From Adineta ricciae (Eukaryota; Rotifera; Eurotatoria; Adinetida; Adinetidae): a stretch of 64,000 bases of DNA. Of the stretch, positions 11,118 through 22,629 are shown piece by piece; the stretch's first letter is position 1; each line of letters starts with the position of its first letter. The DNA is taken from assembly GCA_905250025.1 (NCBI GenBank), contig CAJNOJ010000390.1:20279-84278 (forward strand), in the 5' to 3' direction. The notes beneath the pieces were generated by a model. That model made no database searches and was not told where the DNA came from. It saw only the letters and a program-made list of their open reading frames with translations. A program made the position numbers and the translations under genes.

Positions 11118-11901
11118 TCAACGTCTTTCATTTAATTGTTTCATGAATGCTATCGATTTTTTACGTTCTTTCGATACGCAAATAGTTGTTAATGCACCAT
11201 GTATTGCCACCATCACACCTAAAATAACGTGTGCATAGATAAAAATTTGCGCGACGCTTAGATGGATAAGAACAAGAATTAATCGAACAACAAATTTCAA
11301 GAAAGGACCGACAACCCAAATGGCCATTATAACATAGCACGTTCGACAAAAAGACGAGCAGTTTGTATATAGCCAATCATACACTTGTGCTACCTCTTGT
11401 TTATCAGCTGATTTTGTGTCGTTGGTAGTAAATCTTGATAGAAATAGTATGTCATTGCCACCATCGACATCGATGGCAGCAGCATCGGATAGGAATTAAT
11501 GTAACAGCAAAAATAATTGAAACAACACCCGTAATCAGGGTTTTTTTCTGGCAACAGTACAGTATCATTCTTTGTAACAAGTGCAACAACCGCCGAAATA
11601 ACGAAGCCAGCTAGAATAAGAAAACCAAGTGCGTCGAACGTTCGTGATATGAAGGCTTAAAAAAAATCACGACCAGCGGTGGTACACCTGAGATTAATAG
11701 GACGTAAATTGTTGAAAGTTGATTTCGTAACACAAAAAACATTACAAGCGGAAGAATAAGATAGAACACGGCAGTGAGAAGAACACGTGGAATATGATGT
11801 TTGAATGTATGCCATAGAGAGAATTTGATTTCCGGTAATGATTCACGTTGTTGCCCTGATCGTTGAATAGATTGTGTGTGATATCCAGGATCTGCAAGCA
11901 T
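11118..11901 (-). pseudogene. Broken multi-pass membrane protein (VC0807-like)
   Basis: The reading starts at ATG 11901 and encodes a soluble N-terminus then hydrophobic helices (PRVLLTAVFYLILPLVMFFV). It resembles bacterial-type small membrane proteins of the VC0807/septation group, but that assignment is tentative. The frame then shifts at a run of eight T (minus strand, near 11655) and again at a run of seven A (near 11548). The last helices (GPFLKFVVRLILVLIHLSVA) are in yet another frame down to 11118. Two breaks at homopolymers could be sequencing errors. The middle also contains stops I cannot explain by introns, so decay is more likely. Confidence 0.5.
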
Positions 11902-11907
11902 GGTCAC

Positions 11908-12913
11908 TGCTAGCTGACTTTCTGAAAAAGAATATAGAATACTGAATCGAAACTTTCGTTGGGGACAATACCTAACTACATGTTTGAATCAAAATCATGT
12001 ACATACACGATAATTACGACTGATAGAGGCTACCTTCAAGCAATAATGTAATATTTTTTATTAACATGAGGAAAACAGCAATTAGATGTAAAATTCGTCA
12101 AAAAAGAAGACGCCAATCGCTTCTCGCCTTTGAATTCTCAATAATGTGACGATAATTATATGCTTATTGAAAACAGAATACTTTCATATTTTTCAAATGA
12201 TATTATTTTATATATGTTCCGTGACGACGAAAATCACCGACGTTCATGCTAACAATTCCATTGATATTTTCGCCAACTACTCATTTTACAGGTGTCTTTT
12301 GTGTCCTTTTCGATGCATATATCATTAGAGATAGGCGGTATTGATTTTGTAATCAACGACCACACATTATTCATATACAATCAACTTCATGATTTAATAC
12401 ATATCATGTCTCCTTGAGAAAGTGTGGGTACGGACGTCTTGTATTCAAACATGCACTCACGTCCATCTTCCATTAATAATGAGGAGCAAAGCCTCACTCT
12501 CACATTGTGATTTAAAAGAACATTTTTTGATACTTTCCTAGTTTACTTCTACTATTTGTTTGTGTTGATTTATTTTCTTTTAACCGGAAAAAAATCAGAT
12601 ATAATAATAATGTTTCAAGTATCCTATCAAGTTTCTTGAAGAAATGTTGATTGTCATGAATCTTAGATTCTCATCAATAACGGAAAGAATTGGAAATGAT
12701 GCTTAACATATTTGAAATGTAATTCAATCAAGAGCTTATTTCCACTGAAAATAATTATTTGCTTTTCTTCATTGAAATACATTGTTGTCAGACGGTGTGT
12801 TTTATTATAACGTCACTACTTATCAAAAGTACTTCTTCTACTCAAAGATCTTTTAACGCAAATATTGAAAAATAGACCAGATTTTTCTTCAGCAGTCATT
12901 TTCGAAAGGAAAA
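11908..12913. other. Intergenic, no gene seen
   Basis: About 1 kb of AT-rich DNA. A short C/A-rich stretch near 12450-12510 (CACTCACGTCC, CCTCACTCTCAC) belongs to the dispersed G-rich motif described in the findings. No gene supported. Confidence 0.45.
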
Positions 12914-13858
12914 ATGAATTCAACAACCGATCTAGTTTCTCTTTCAAATACCACCTTCAGTATTGAATTCTGGCATATTCCACTAGATATTTTCAATATC
13001 GTCTGTCTGATTTTGGTCATTATATTGTCATTACTATTTTTATTAATCATTATCTTTGATAAAACATGCCATACCGTTCCGATGTTATTCGTAGCAAATT
13101 CCTGTGTTATTGGAGTGTTACATGCAGGTAATATGTTTTGGATCAGCATACTTCGATTGCAAAATGATCTTCAAACGGCTCAACATCAGGATCGCTCGTG
13201 TATCTTTCAAGCTTATCTTCGATATGCTTTCTGTGCTATCGTTATCTGTTCATTTCTTCTTCAAGCCGTCTATCGATATTTGATTGTTTTCTATCCGAAA
13301 CATGTCACTTGGCTCTCATTAAGAAGTCAATTCATCCTTATCGTTCTCACGTGGCTCTATGGATTAACATTTCCCATGGCTTTTATGTTTACTGGCGACA
13401 TCAGTTACATTGCTGATATTGATGTTTGTGACGTTCCTCTTCGACTTTCTTTTGCATTAATTTTTCTCTCACTATGTGTCTATTCAATTCCACTCTCATT
13501 GGTGATGTTTATCTATCTGAAGCTGATTCGTTATGTTAAGATGATGAACCAACGTGTGACACCGGCGAATGTTTTATTTCGTATTCAGCGTGAATTGAAA
13601 ATGATCCGACAGATAGTTATCACAATAATCGTTCTCGTCCCAATCTGTATTCCATATACAATCTTCTTTATTTTGTCGTTTTTCACCGCTCTCCCAGTGT
13701 ATTACTTTCGGATACTGTTTGCATTTGCGGTTGGATCATTCTTATCTACAATGCTTACCGTCTTCAGATTTACCAACCCGTTGAAATTATCAGTGATGAA
13801 GAAACTCAATATACGGTCGAAAATACTTATTCCAACAGTAAGAATAACCAAAGTCTAG
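12914..13858 (+). CDS. Rhodopsin-class 7TM receptor
   Basis: Intronless frame of 314 residues. The N-terminus is extracellular-like with N-glycosylation sites (NSTT, SNTT), followed by seven hydrophobic segments. A Cys pair sits in the expected loops. The DRY position reads YRYLIVFYP and the TM7 end reads FTNPLKLS instead of NPxxY. Helix 5/6 is bridged by a basic loop (RIQRELKMIRQ). Plasma-membrane receptor; ligand unknown. Divergent intronless receptors of this kind are expanded in bdelloids (knowledge from family, not a search). Confidence 0.85.
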   Translation: MNSTTDLVSLSNTTFSIEFWHIPLDIFNIVCLILVIILSLLFLLIIIFDKTCHTVPMLFVANSCVIGVLHAGNMFWISILRLQNDLQTAQHQDRSCIFQAYLRYAFCAIVICSFLLQAVYRYLIVFYPKHVTWLSLRSQFILIVLTWLYGLTFPMAFMFTGDISYIADIDVCDVPLRLSFALIFLSLCVYSIPLSLVMFIYLKLIRYVKMMNQRVTPANVLFRIQRELKMIRQIVITIIVLVPICIPYTIFFILSFFTALPVYYFRILFAFAVGSFLSTMLTVFRFTNPLKLSVMKKLNIRSKILIPTVRITKV

Positions 13859-14057
13859 ATCAAGTCCGAAAGCTTGATGATCATTTTTCTGTAGTCAAAT
13901 ACTGTTTGAAACATCAAAGCCATTCTGTTGAATATCTCCACTTGTTCATTGATGATTTGTGTGATTATATTTTGACAAACAACACAAATCGGACATGACT
14001 ACAATTTATTGCAAAGGTCTAATAAACATAGAAAAAGAATCATTTTAATGGATGCAC

Positions 14058-15315
14058 TCAAAAATAAACTGTCAGATTAGGATTTGCGGCGAAAATCGAT
14101 TTCAAACGCGCCTTTTCTGTATCATTAATATTGTTAAATTGGACATCGAGGCCAGTCAATTTCTTCATTTTCACTATTTGTTCTGCTGGCAAAGTCGTCA
14201 GCTGATTGCCATATAAAGCAAGATAGCTAAGTGATTCGCTAAGATTGATAATTTCAGGAGGAATGTACTGAATTTGATTAAATGGAAGAAATACTACACT
14301 TAAAGGCGATCGTGACAAGGCAAGTGTCGACAAATCTGTAAGTTGGTTATAGGACATATCTATATTAGCCAAAGTTTCGCTTAGTAAGAGTGGTGCGGGG
14401 AGTTGGGTGAAGCAATTTTTGCTGAGATCAAGGTAGGTGACACCTCTGGTAAAATTTCGTGGGAAAGCCGACAGACAGTTCAATCCTTGAAATCTCAAGT
14501 CTTTCAGGTTTGTCATGTAGGTGAATTGCCAAGGTAAAACCGACATACCGTCACCAGTGATACCAAGAGTGGTTAAGTTCGTTAAGTCTGCAAACGGACC
14601 TAAGTTGACTAAATGTGAAATATCAATTGTTAAAGATGACAAAGTCGGATTTAAATTTCGAAAGAAATCTTCCGGTATTGTAGTAAATTGTCCGTTGAGA
14701 ATACCCAAATGATTCAAAGGAAGAATGCTCAGAAAGGATGGCAGCTCAGCTAAAGGTGCGTGGAGAGTCAGGTCTGTTAAACTAGGTAAAGCAGCTAGAG
14801 CTCCTGTTATGTACGTAATTCGGATCGCAAGTAAATACAGAGTGCGTAACAATTTTAGTTCACCAATTGTCTCCGGAATGTCTTTACCGTCAACATACGA
14901 TAACGAAAGATACGTTAAATTGGTAAGTTTGCCAATTTCATAAGGAATAGGCCATGTATAACCCGATGTTATATAACCGAAAATATAAAGGGACTGTAAA
15001 TGAGTGAGGCAATAGACTTGTAATGCTGTTGGAACAAGGTCGAGTGCCAAGTCATACACTTGGTTTTGTGCATTGAGACGGGCACAAGCAGGATTTTGCT
15101 GACACGAAGAAGAATTATCCAATATGGTAACTTTAAACGGAAGCGAATTCAGTACATGACGGTCATCGGAGTATTGACTACAATTTAATGTGGGTTCAAA
15201 GGCACTTCCTACGTACGATCATTAATTATTTAAAAGAACTTGGACAATAGCAATGTTGTTGCTTACCTTCTACGAAATGAAATGATAGTACCAGTAATAA
15301 CAACGACGCGAACAT
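14058..15315 (-). CDS. Secreted leucine-rich-repeat protein, copy 2
   Basis: Second copy of the gene at 75-1332, with exons 15315-15267 and 15208-14058 and the same 58-bp intron position, also 399 residues. The signal peptide differs by a Val-Glu in place of Val-Gly at its end. About 22 of ~355 residues in the LRR part differ by eye, many in the variable faces (ATEI/AIRI, NVDG/TGDG, FAQV/FTQL). No stop or frameshift. Both copies could be functional alleles of a secreted recognition-type protein. Confidence 0.85.
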
Positions 15316-15970
15316 TGCAGTTTTGCTACTCTTTGTTGCAAAACACGAGAAATGAATGGTAAAACATTTCTCTCTACTATCTCGGTGAAGAATATCGACG
15401 TCTTATCGACACCTACCTGCAAACAATTGCCGTACTTTTTATAACTTCGAACAAAGGAATTTGTGTTAATAGTTGAAAATATAGGACAGTTTCAGGTCAA
15501 AAATAATCTCTCACAGTGAAACTAATATGCTTAAAATAGAAATAACCATTAATTGAGGGTGTGGAGAAGTGCCGGATAAAATAAAAGAATACTGCGAAAA
15601 TCTAACTTGTAAACATGATGACGCTACAGTTCGATCGGCTCGTCCTCTTGTTACTGGATGCAACGATATTGATTGATTGCGATGGCGAAGATCAACGCTT
15701 TCTCTTTTCTCTTCATTACTGTTAAGATTCTATATAGAAAAAATTCCCAATTCTCGTGTACATGATGTACGAGGGCGCCATCTTCTTGAACAAGTATAGT
15801 TTATACATACAATTCTCGACGAATCCAATCAGCGTTTCAGTTTGTATAGATTGTCTATTGTTTCAATAGTTCTTGAATATAACGTTCAATCTACAAATCA
15901 GGCGCGAAATATTTGTTCATTAATTCATTTGTACGATACAAAGTCAGTCATAGAACAAGAAACAAGTCAG
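15316..15970. other. Intergenic, no gene seen
   Basis: Shared upstream region of the divergent LRR and unknown genes. It is shorter than the copy-1 equivalent because the ~280-bp segment is absent. It carries a small private insertion near 15690-15735. Confidence 0.5.
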
Positions 15971-16765
15971 ATGGCTAACGGTGATACAGTCGATTTCAAG
16001 ATAGCAGCATTTCAGAAATTCAAATCGTTAGAATGGGATTATTTCCAATCATTATCAGATGATAAGAAGAAACTTCTCAGTCCCGATGGTCGATTAAAAA
16101 ATTATAATCCATTTCATTTGCTGGAATGTAAGTTTTCGTTAGGAATAAACTCTATTTGTTATCTTTACTTTAGATGGCGAAATCCTTGCTACATTGTTCG
16201 GTATTAAACCATGTACTCTTTTAGCACATTATGTCATGCATGACTATGCAACAGGTCTCGTTGAGAAGGCATTAAAACCAATATTTGACGAGTTTCAACT
16301 CGAAAAAGAAGGATTCGAATTATGGAAGTTGAAACCACCACTCACAGAAGATTACAAAGGCGGTTGGATCTTTGCGAATAAAGTAAGCATGACGATTTGT
16401 CTCGCCGAACGTCTATTTCTTGACGTCTTTAGAAACACGAACGGTATTCACTTGTAAAGCAAACTTTTACCACTAATTCATCATCTATCAACATGATCGA
16501 TATCGGAGGTGCACTTGGTTATCCACTTCCATATGGTGAATATACAATTCAGTATATAGACGAGACAGAATCGAAGGAACGTAACGCATGTTGTGTGCCA
16601 ATGGTAGAATACACCGTTGGTGAAGGAAATTTTGGCACTATTATACGGCATTTCGATCAATATTCAACATTATGGAAAAAACTTGGCAGAAATCTGACGA
16701 TTGATTTTTCCGAACATCCATCACTGGAGAAATGGTTTATGGATATAAAAAATGGACAAATCTAA
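15971..16765 (+). CDS. Unknown conserved protein, copy 2
   Basis: Exons 15971-16127, 16174-16382 and 16433-16765; introns of 46 and 50 bp at the same positions as in 2230-3024. The product is also 232 residues, with a few replacements (for example KAFQ/AAFQ, GRALG/GGALG). Conservation of the frame through all three exons in both copies supports a real gene. Family not recognised; probably soluble. Confidence 0.75.
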
Positions 16766-17220
16766 TAACCACTATAAACTGTTTTTCTTCCACTACATTC
16801 AGTTAGTGTCTATGGGTTCTCGTAAAGTCGATCGTTTAGGATTTTATTTCGGAAACCCAATAAATGAAACATATTGCACTCATAAAAATCATAGCAGCCT
16901 TATCTCAGAAAGTTTTTGGAATTGAATTAATATTTACCAAGACACTTTGTAGTTGTAGGTATTAGATACTGTTCGTTTCAAATAAGTTATTAAGTCTTTT
17001 GCTTTATATAACAATACAATAAGATTGACGACTCACGGCGTGTTATAAACCTTTTCTAACGCACGTGGAAGATAGTATTACGTATTGTAATACTGTGCAC
17101 TTATGTTATCTCTTCTTATGCACGGTTTTTAATATGATCACGTCATGGATGATCGCTCTCACTGTTAAATTTCCGTTATCAACACACCTATGATGAAGAT
17201 AAGATAATGTAAACTTTCAC
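16766..17220. other. Intergenic, no gene seen
   Basis: Counterpart of 3025-3480. The ~75 bases from 17030 are almost identical in both copies. No gene. Confidence 0.45.
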
Positions 17221-20165
17221 TTGATAGCTATACCAAACAATTCTACGACAACCAATAATCATGATAGCGAAGGAAGTCATGGTACTGTTATTCTCTTTCT
17301 ATCGTATTCCGTTTTAGCAGCGTGCACTTATGAAATCATCGTATGTAAACTCTTGAAAAACCGCTTACCCATTCCATTTACAGTTGTTGTACTTATCTTG
17401 GGACTTGTTATCGGTGTCATTGCACATCATATCAAAGGCAATCCGAACGAATTTCTAGCTGGTGAAATCGAACTGAGTGAAATTAATCCTCATTTGCTCT
17501 TTTATATCTTTTTACCGGCACTTATATTCCATTCAGCATTTAATTGTCATTTTCATATTGTGAAACAACAGCTCCTGTCCGCTACTAGCCGGTCCCGGTG
17601 TGTTCATATCTATAATTCTCGTCGCGATCTGTAGTATCTACATATTTCCTTACGATTGGTCATAGCTCGAAGGTTTTCTATTTGGGAGCACGTTGAGTGC
17701 AAATGATGCAATTGCAGTAATTCCACTATTACAAGATTCAGATGCAAGCAAGTTATTGACTTCGTTAGTCGAGTCAGAATCGATATTGAGCGACGGTTCA
17801 ACATTCGTTGCCTTTTTAACTTTTAAAAATATTGTTGTCGGTGGTGATCATAGTGCGAAAATTATCATAATAGATATTATCAAATATAGTATTGGTATGA
17901 TGTTGTCGATTTGTTTTCTTATTTTATAAGCGAGTTCTTTTTCAGGTGGACCTGCTTTCGGATTTGCTTGTGGTATTATTTGTGTATTTATTTTAAATAG
18001 AATTTATAACAAACTCAACGTGGAAATTACAATTACATTCGGAGTTGCCTATCTAATCTTCTATGTCGCTGATGTTGGACTTGGCATTTCTGGCGCTCTT
18101 GCCTTAGGTGCAATGGGTTTGTATATGGCAAAATACAAATATTGTATTAGCAGCAAAGTGCAACTTCCGTTGGCTAGTGCTTGGCGAATGGTTATTTATA
18201 TAATTAATATCTTAATATTCACGATTACTGGTATTATTTTAGCTAAATCGTTTCTCGGCACAATTGCAACTATTTCTGGTCGAGATTTTGGATTCTCCAT
18301 TGTCTTATATCTTGTAATTCTCATCGCACGAGCTTTGACTATTGCTATTCTCTATCCATTGATGCGACGTACCGGTGTACATCTATCGTGGAAAGATTGT
18401 ATCATTCTTATATGGAGTAATCTTCGAGGAAGTATGGCACTTATTCTAGTTCTCATTGTGTTCTTGGATTCAAGAATCGATCTTCAAACACGTGATCGTT
18501 TTCTATTTCATGCATCAATCATCGTACTTCTCACACTGGTTGTCAATGGAACAAGTAGCAAGTTTCTTGTGAGAATTTTAGGCTTGAATCGCGGTTTGTT
18601 TGTCTTCTTTTAATATTGGTAATGAAAAAAAAATGTCTTGATTTTAGGTAAGAAAGGAAGTCAAATTATTTTAGTACAAGCGCTTGAGCATATGCGCCGA
18701 CAGACTTTACAACAACTGGCCAGTATGAAACAGGATGAAAAATTTGCTGATGTTGATTGGAAAATGCTCAGTGATTATCTACCGGATAAACTTTTGGAAG
18801 AACTGGATCAAGAACAGAACACTACTATTCGGCGAGATCTATCATGTCATAGTAATCTAAATTTTCTAGTGCAAAACGAAGAAATTTCTCGAGCACAAAC
18901 GACAACGATGGAAGGGAATTTGAAACGTGTACCGACAATTTATCAACTAAATTCTATGCCGACCAGTTCATTAGAAAAACCGAACATCCTTCCTGTAATC
19001 AATCTAACTGATACAAATGAAGAAGATCGTGATAATATTCGAAAAGAGATAATAACACGTTTTCTAACAGCAAGATCTATTGATTATGAAAAACAATGGT
19101 ATTTCGGAATGATCCGTTGACAGACATTGGATATCCTAACTGAATCAGTTGAACAAGCAAAACAAAAGTATTCCATCAAAGTTCATTGGAAATTGATTGT
19201 TGAGTACTTTCGCTTGTCGATTTTATTGATGAAATTATTAAAATTCGAACAGTTTGACATAATTAATCGATGGAAGAATAAACTATTATTCGATCGCATA
19301 TTCTTAACCATTGAACTAACTCTAAGTAAGTCTTTGATTTGAAAAAGCTCGNTCTGTTTTGAAGCTACGATGTACGTGGTTTCAACCAAAAGAAGTTCTC
19401 GTACAAAGTAATCAAACTATCGGCAATGCCTTTTTGATTATTCGAGGTATTGTTGAATGTGATGACGATCCGATTCCTACTTGTTACAAATCGGGTGCTA
19501 TGATTGGCATCGATTCAGTATTCTTTGAACACATGTCGGCTCGTCGTACGTACAAAGCTGGAAGTGGACTTGTTGAAGCATATGCTATCGATAGGGATCT
19601 ATTGAGCACATTATTAAACGATGATAATTTATCGCGATCGATTTACGATGAAATCGCACTTCATGCACTCATCAACAATTATCAGACAAGATTACAGTTA
19701 ACTCATGCACAGTTACAATTGGTTTTGAGTGAAATTGCGAGCTTTTACAAGAATGAATCGGACTTAGAAGTTCATTTAAAAGCAACTGATAGATTGTTCC
19801 TACTTTCTGGAACACTTGTTTGTCATTCGGATAATAAGGAAACTACTATAAATTCGATTGAATTCCTCTCACTCACGTCATCAACGATGTACAAACTAAA
19901 TTCGTCTGGTATAGTTTATACATGGACACGCGACGATGAAATGTATTCTCCCGATGTCAAACTCTCGAAACTTGATGTTCCAGTACATCACACTGAATCA
20001 ATATCTGTTCAACCCTTCTATCCGAACTTTTTGGGCGATACAGTTGGACAATTCATATCACGACATCATTCGTCGCTAGTGACACGTCCTGTGAGCAAGT
20101 CTAATTTGCTTCAATTTATACCCACGGAAATTGCAGTGAATGTCGATAATATTGAAATGTTTTAA
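17221..20165 (+). pseudogene. Na+/H+ exchanger, disabled copy
   Basis: Aligned with the intact gene at 3481-6872, this copy has several lesions. The start codon position reads ATA. A 5-bp deletion at about 17585 shifts the frame inside the membrane domain. A Trp codon has become TAG near 17664. An Arg codon has become TGA at 19118-19120. The N at 19352 replaces about 450 bp covering the last intron and start of exon 4. Intron positions and the 3' part (19353-20165, CNBD-like region) are otherwise preserved, so decay is recent. It is unlikely to encode a working transporter. Confidence 0.88.
19352..19352. other. Single N hiding a missing segment
   Basis: Compared with 5613-6059 of the other copy, about 450 bases are absent exactly at this N. 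This is an unfilled assembly gap, not a deletion that can be scored biologically. Confidence 0.85.
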
Positions 20166-20203
20166 TTTTCACATATGTTTATTTTTAAATAGAAGTTTCT
20201 TGT

Positions 20204-20205
20204 GA

Positions 20206-20239
<34 letters not shown>

Positions 20240-20240
20240 G
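20204..20240. repeat. (CT)n(TA)n microsatellite
   Basis: A CT run followed by a TA run in the 105-120 bp between the convergent exchanger and Kup 3' ends. The other copy has only a short interrupted version at about 6915-6930. Confidence 0.85.
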
Positions 20241-20286
20241 GTTATCTACAGCGAAAAAATGTCAGTCGATTAAAGCTCATCTGAAG

Positions 20287-22629
20287 TTATTTTAGTTTAG
20301 CTAATATACCAATGTTAATTGTATTCTCCGGTGCTAATTTAATGTTCACAGCTGCGCCTGGATAAAGACTTTTCAGTATAGCATAGAGATACAGCGGCCA
20401 ACGTCGAATCCAACTAGCCCATCCTACAGTTGATACTTTAATTGTTTCATTTGGTGTGAATATTGTCACTTTTGATTCGTGATCAGGTATGGGTAAATTG
20501 AATTGTGTTCGAGCAAGTGTTAAGATATCAAAAGGTTTGATACGATTTTCAGAGTGACCGTATAATGCTGTAAGATGAAATATACCTTCTCCATATTGCT
20601 TCACAGCGAGCCGTCTATCATCTTCAATTGTGGACGATTTGATGTGTTCGATACGAAGAAATATGATAACTTGCGGCACCGAACGTGTTCGAGTTAAGTA
20701 ATTTTCAAAAACATGTGGTGTGTGTTTTGTTGAACTTGTCAGAAAGCAACCAACACATGGTGTAATGACAGCTGATATGGTATGATTAGGGATATTATTT
20801 TGCTCATGAATGTAAGACGAAATTGCAGATGCTCGTTTAATTGGCACATTTTCTACTAGACGTACTTGGCTTGCAACTTTAGGCAAAGATCCTTTATTTT
20901 TCACGTCGATGTCATCGTCATCGGATTCCGAGTCGATTTCATCGTGAAAATCAATTCGACTAGCCGTTGAAATTATGGGAAGATCATTGACGGAGCTATT
21001 CGAGTTTTGTCGTGTATTCGACTCCGATAATCCAAGTCGTAATGCTAAAGTGTGAAGGCTCGTTGTCTGTGAATGAATCTTGAGAAAACGTCGCAAATTC
21101 AATTGACCAAAAAACCAACAAAATCCAAATATAAAAAACCCCGTGGCAATAACAACAGCCACCCATCCTCCAGTAGGAATTTTAGTAGCATTCGATGCCC
21201 ATGTGTATCCATCGATAATAAGGAACAATCCGAACGGTAAAATCATATACCATGGTTTGTGCCATGTGTAATGCATAACACACATATATAATATTGTTGT
21301 AAATACCATGACGGTGCAAACGGTCACACCATAAGCATTCGTAATACTCGCATTCGTACCAAATCCAATGATAATGATAATAGTCAAAATCATTAAAATA
21401 TAATTGATTGTTGGAATATAAATTTGACCGATAATTGTCTTTGATGTATGATAAATTTTAACAGGAACTGAACATTCCATACCAATGGCTTGACTGACCA
21501 ATGAGAAGCTACCAGTAATGATTGCTTGTGAAGCAATGATTGTTGCTACAGTAGCCAGAACAACCATAGGCCAGTGGAACCAATTCGGTACTGCATGATA
21601 AAATGGATTGTCAACTAGCGATGGATCAACGATTAATAATGCCCCTTGACCTAAATAATTGAATAAGACGCCGGGAAATACAACAAAGAACCAAGCTGCA
21701 CGGACTGGCCATCTTCCGAAATGACCTAAATCAGCGTACAGAGCTTCGAGACCTGTGACGGACAAAAACACACCACCGATTTGATAGAAACCACGAGTCT
21801 TTTCGATCAACAGATAATCAAACGCTTCCCATGGGTTAAACGCTTTCAAAATAGAAGGCTTATATGTTATACGCCAAATACCAATGATAAACAAAGTTAC
21901 AAACCAACAAACCATAATGGGACCAAAAGCAACACCAATCCTTGATGTTCCCCATCGTTGTGCGAGGAAAAGTAGAACAATGATAATTATACTAATTGGT
22001 ACAACCCAAGAGTTTAATTGTGATGCTTCTACAGCTACTCCTTCGACTGCTGATAGAACAGATACAGCAGGTGTCAATGCTCCGTCACCAAGTAGCATTG
22101 CTGCGGCTACTAATGCAATCAGTGTTATTCCTCGTTTTACCTTTGGACTCAATTTAACCTTTTCATCTGTTAATAAGCCACACAGAGCAAATGTTCCACC
22201 TTCTCCATGATTATCGGCGATTAAAATAAATGTTGCATATTTCAAACAGACCGACACGATCAAACTCCAAATAATCAAACTGATAGCTCCAATACATTGT
22301 GATTCTGTCGGTTGGTAAGTGAATATCGTATTCACAACATAGAGTGGCGATGTTCCTATATCCCCAAAAATAACACCCAATGCACGGAGGGTTAAACTGA
22401 AGAATAGTTTCGGATTTTTACATGGTGTAATTTCAGATACTAAAACATGATCGTCATTTGTTGATTGTTTTATCTTAGATACTGCTGTTCGAATGAGATT
22501 AGGTGATGGAGCGGATTCTTCTTGACGATTAGAATCATTTTTGCTTATATCAACAACTAAACGAGGTAACATAAACAATTATCTAAAGTTTTGTAGTGTG
22601 TAATTACAATTGTTTTTACCTGTTTCCAT
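20287..22629 (-). CDS. Kup/HAK/KT-family K+ transporter, complete
   Basis: Proton-coupled K+ uptake permease. Signatures: GVIFGDIGTSPLYV (~65-77), ADNHGEGGTFAL (~115), LLGDGALTPAVS, then about twelve membrane segments. They are followed by an acidic cytosolic linker (DEIDSESDDDDIDVK) and a C-terminal soluble domain. The proposed model uses a 10-base first exon (22629-22620), a 63-bp intron (22557-22619) and exon 22556-20287, giving 759 residues (bacterial Kup is ~620). The alternative start is an ATG at 22572 in a continuous frame. The family is known from bacteria, fungi and plants and is absent from animals generally, so horizontal acquisition is likely. Convergent with the exchanger. Confidence 0.9.

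Larger units (their letters stand above)
13984..21915. repeat. Homologous block A, copy 2 (contig 2)
   Basis: Same gene order and orientation as 1-8606. Base 13986 aligns with base 3 and 21915 with 8606. It has substitutions throughout, a missing ~280-bp segment between LRR and the unknown gene, and an unresolved gap at 19352. The exchanger here is disabled while the LRR, unknown gene and Kup remain open. Confidence 0.9.
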
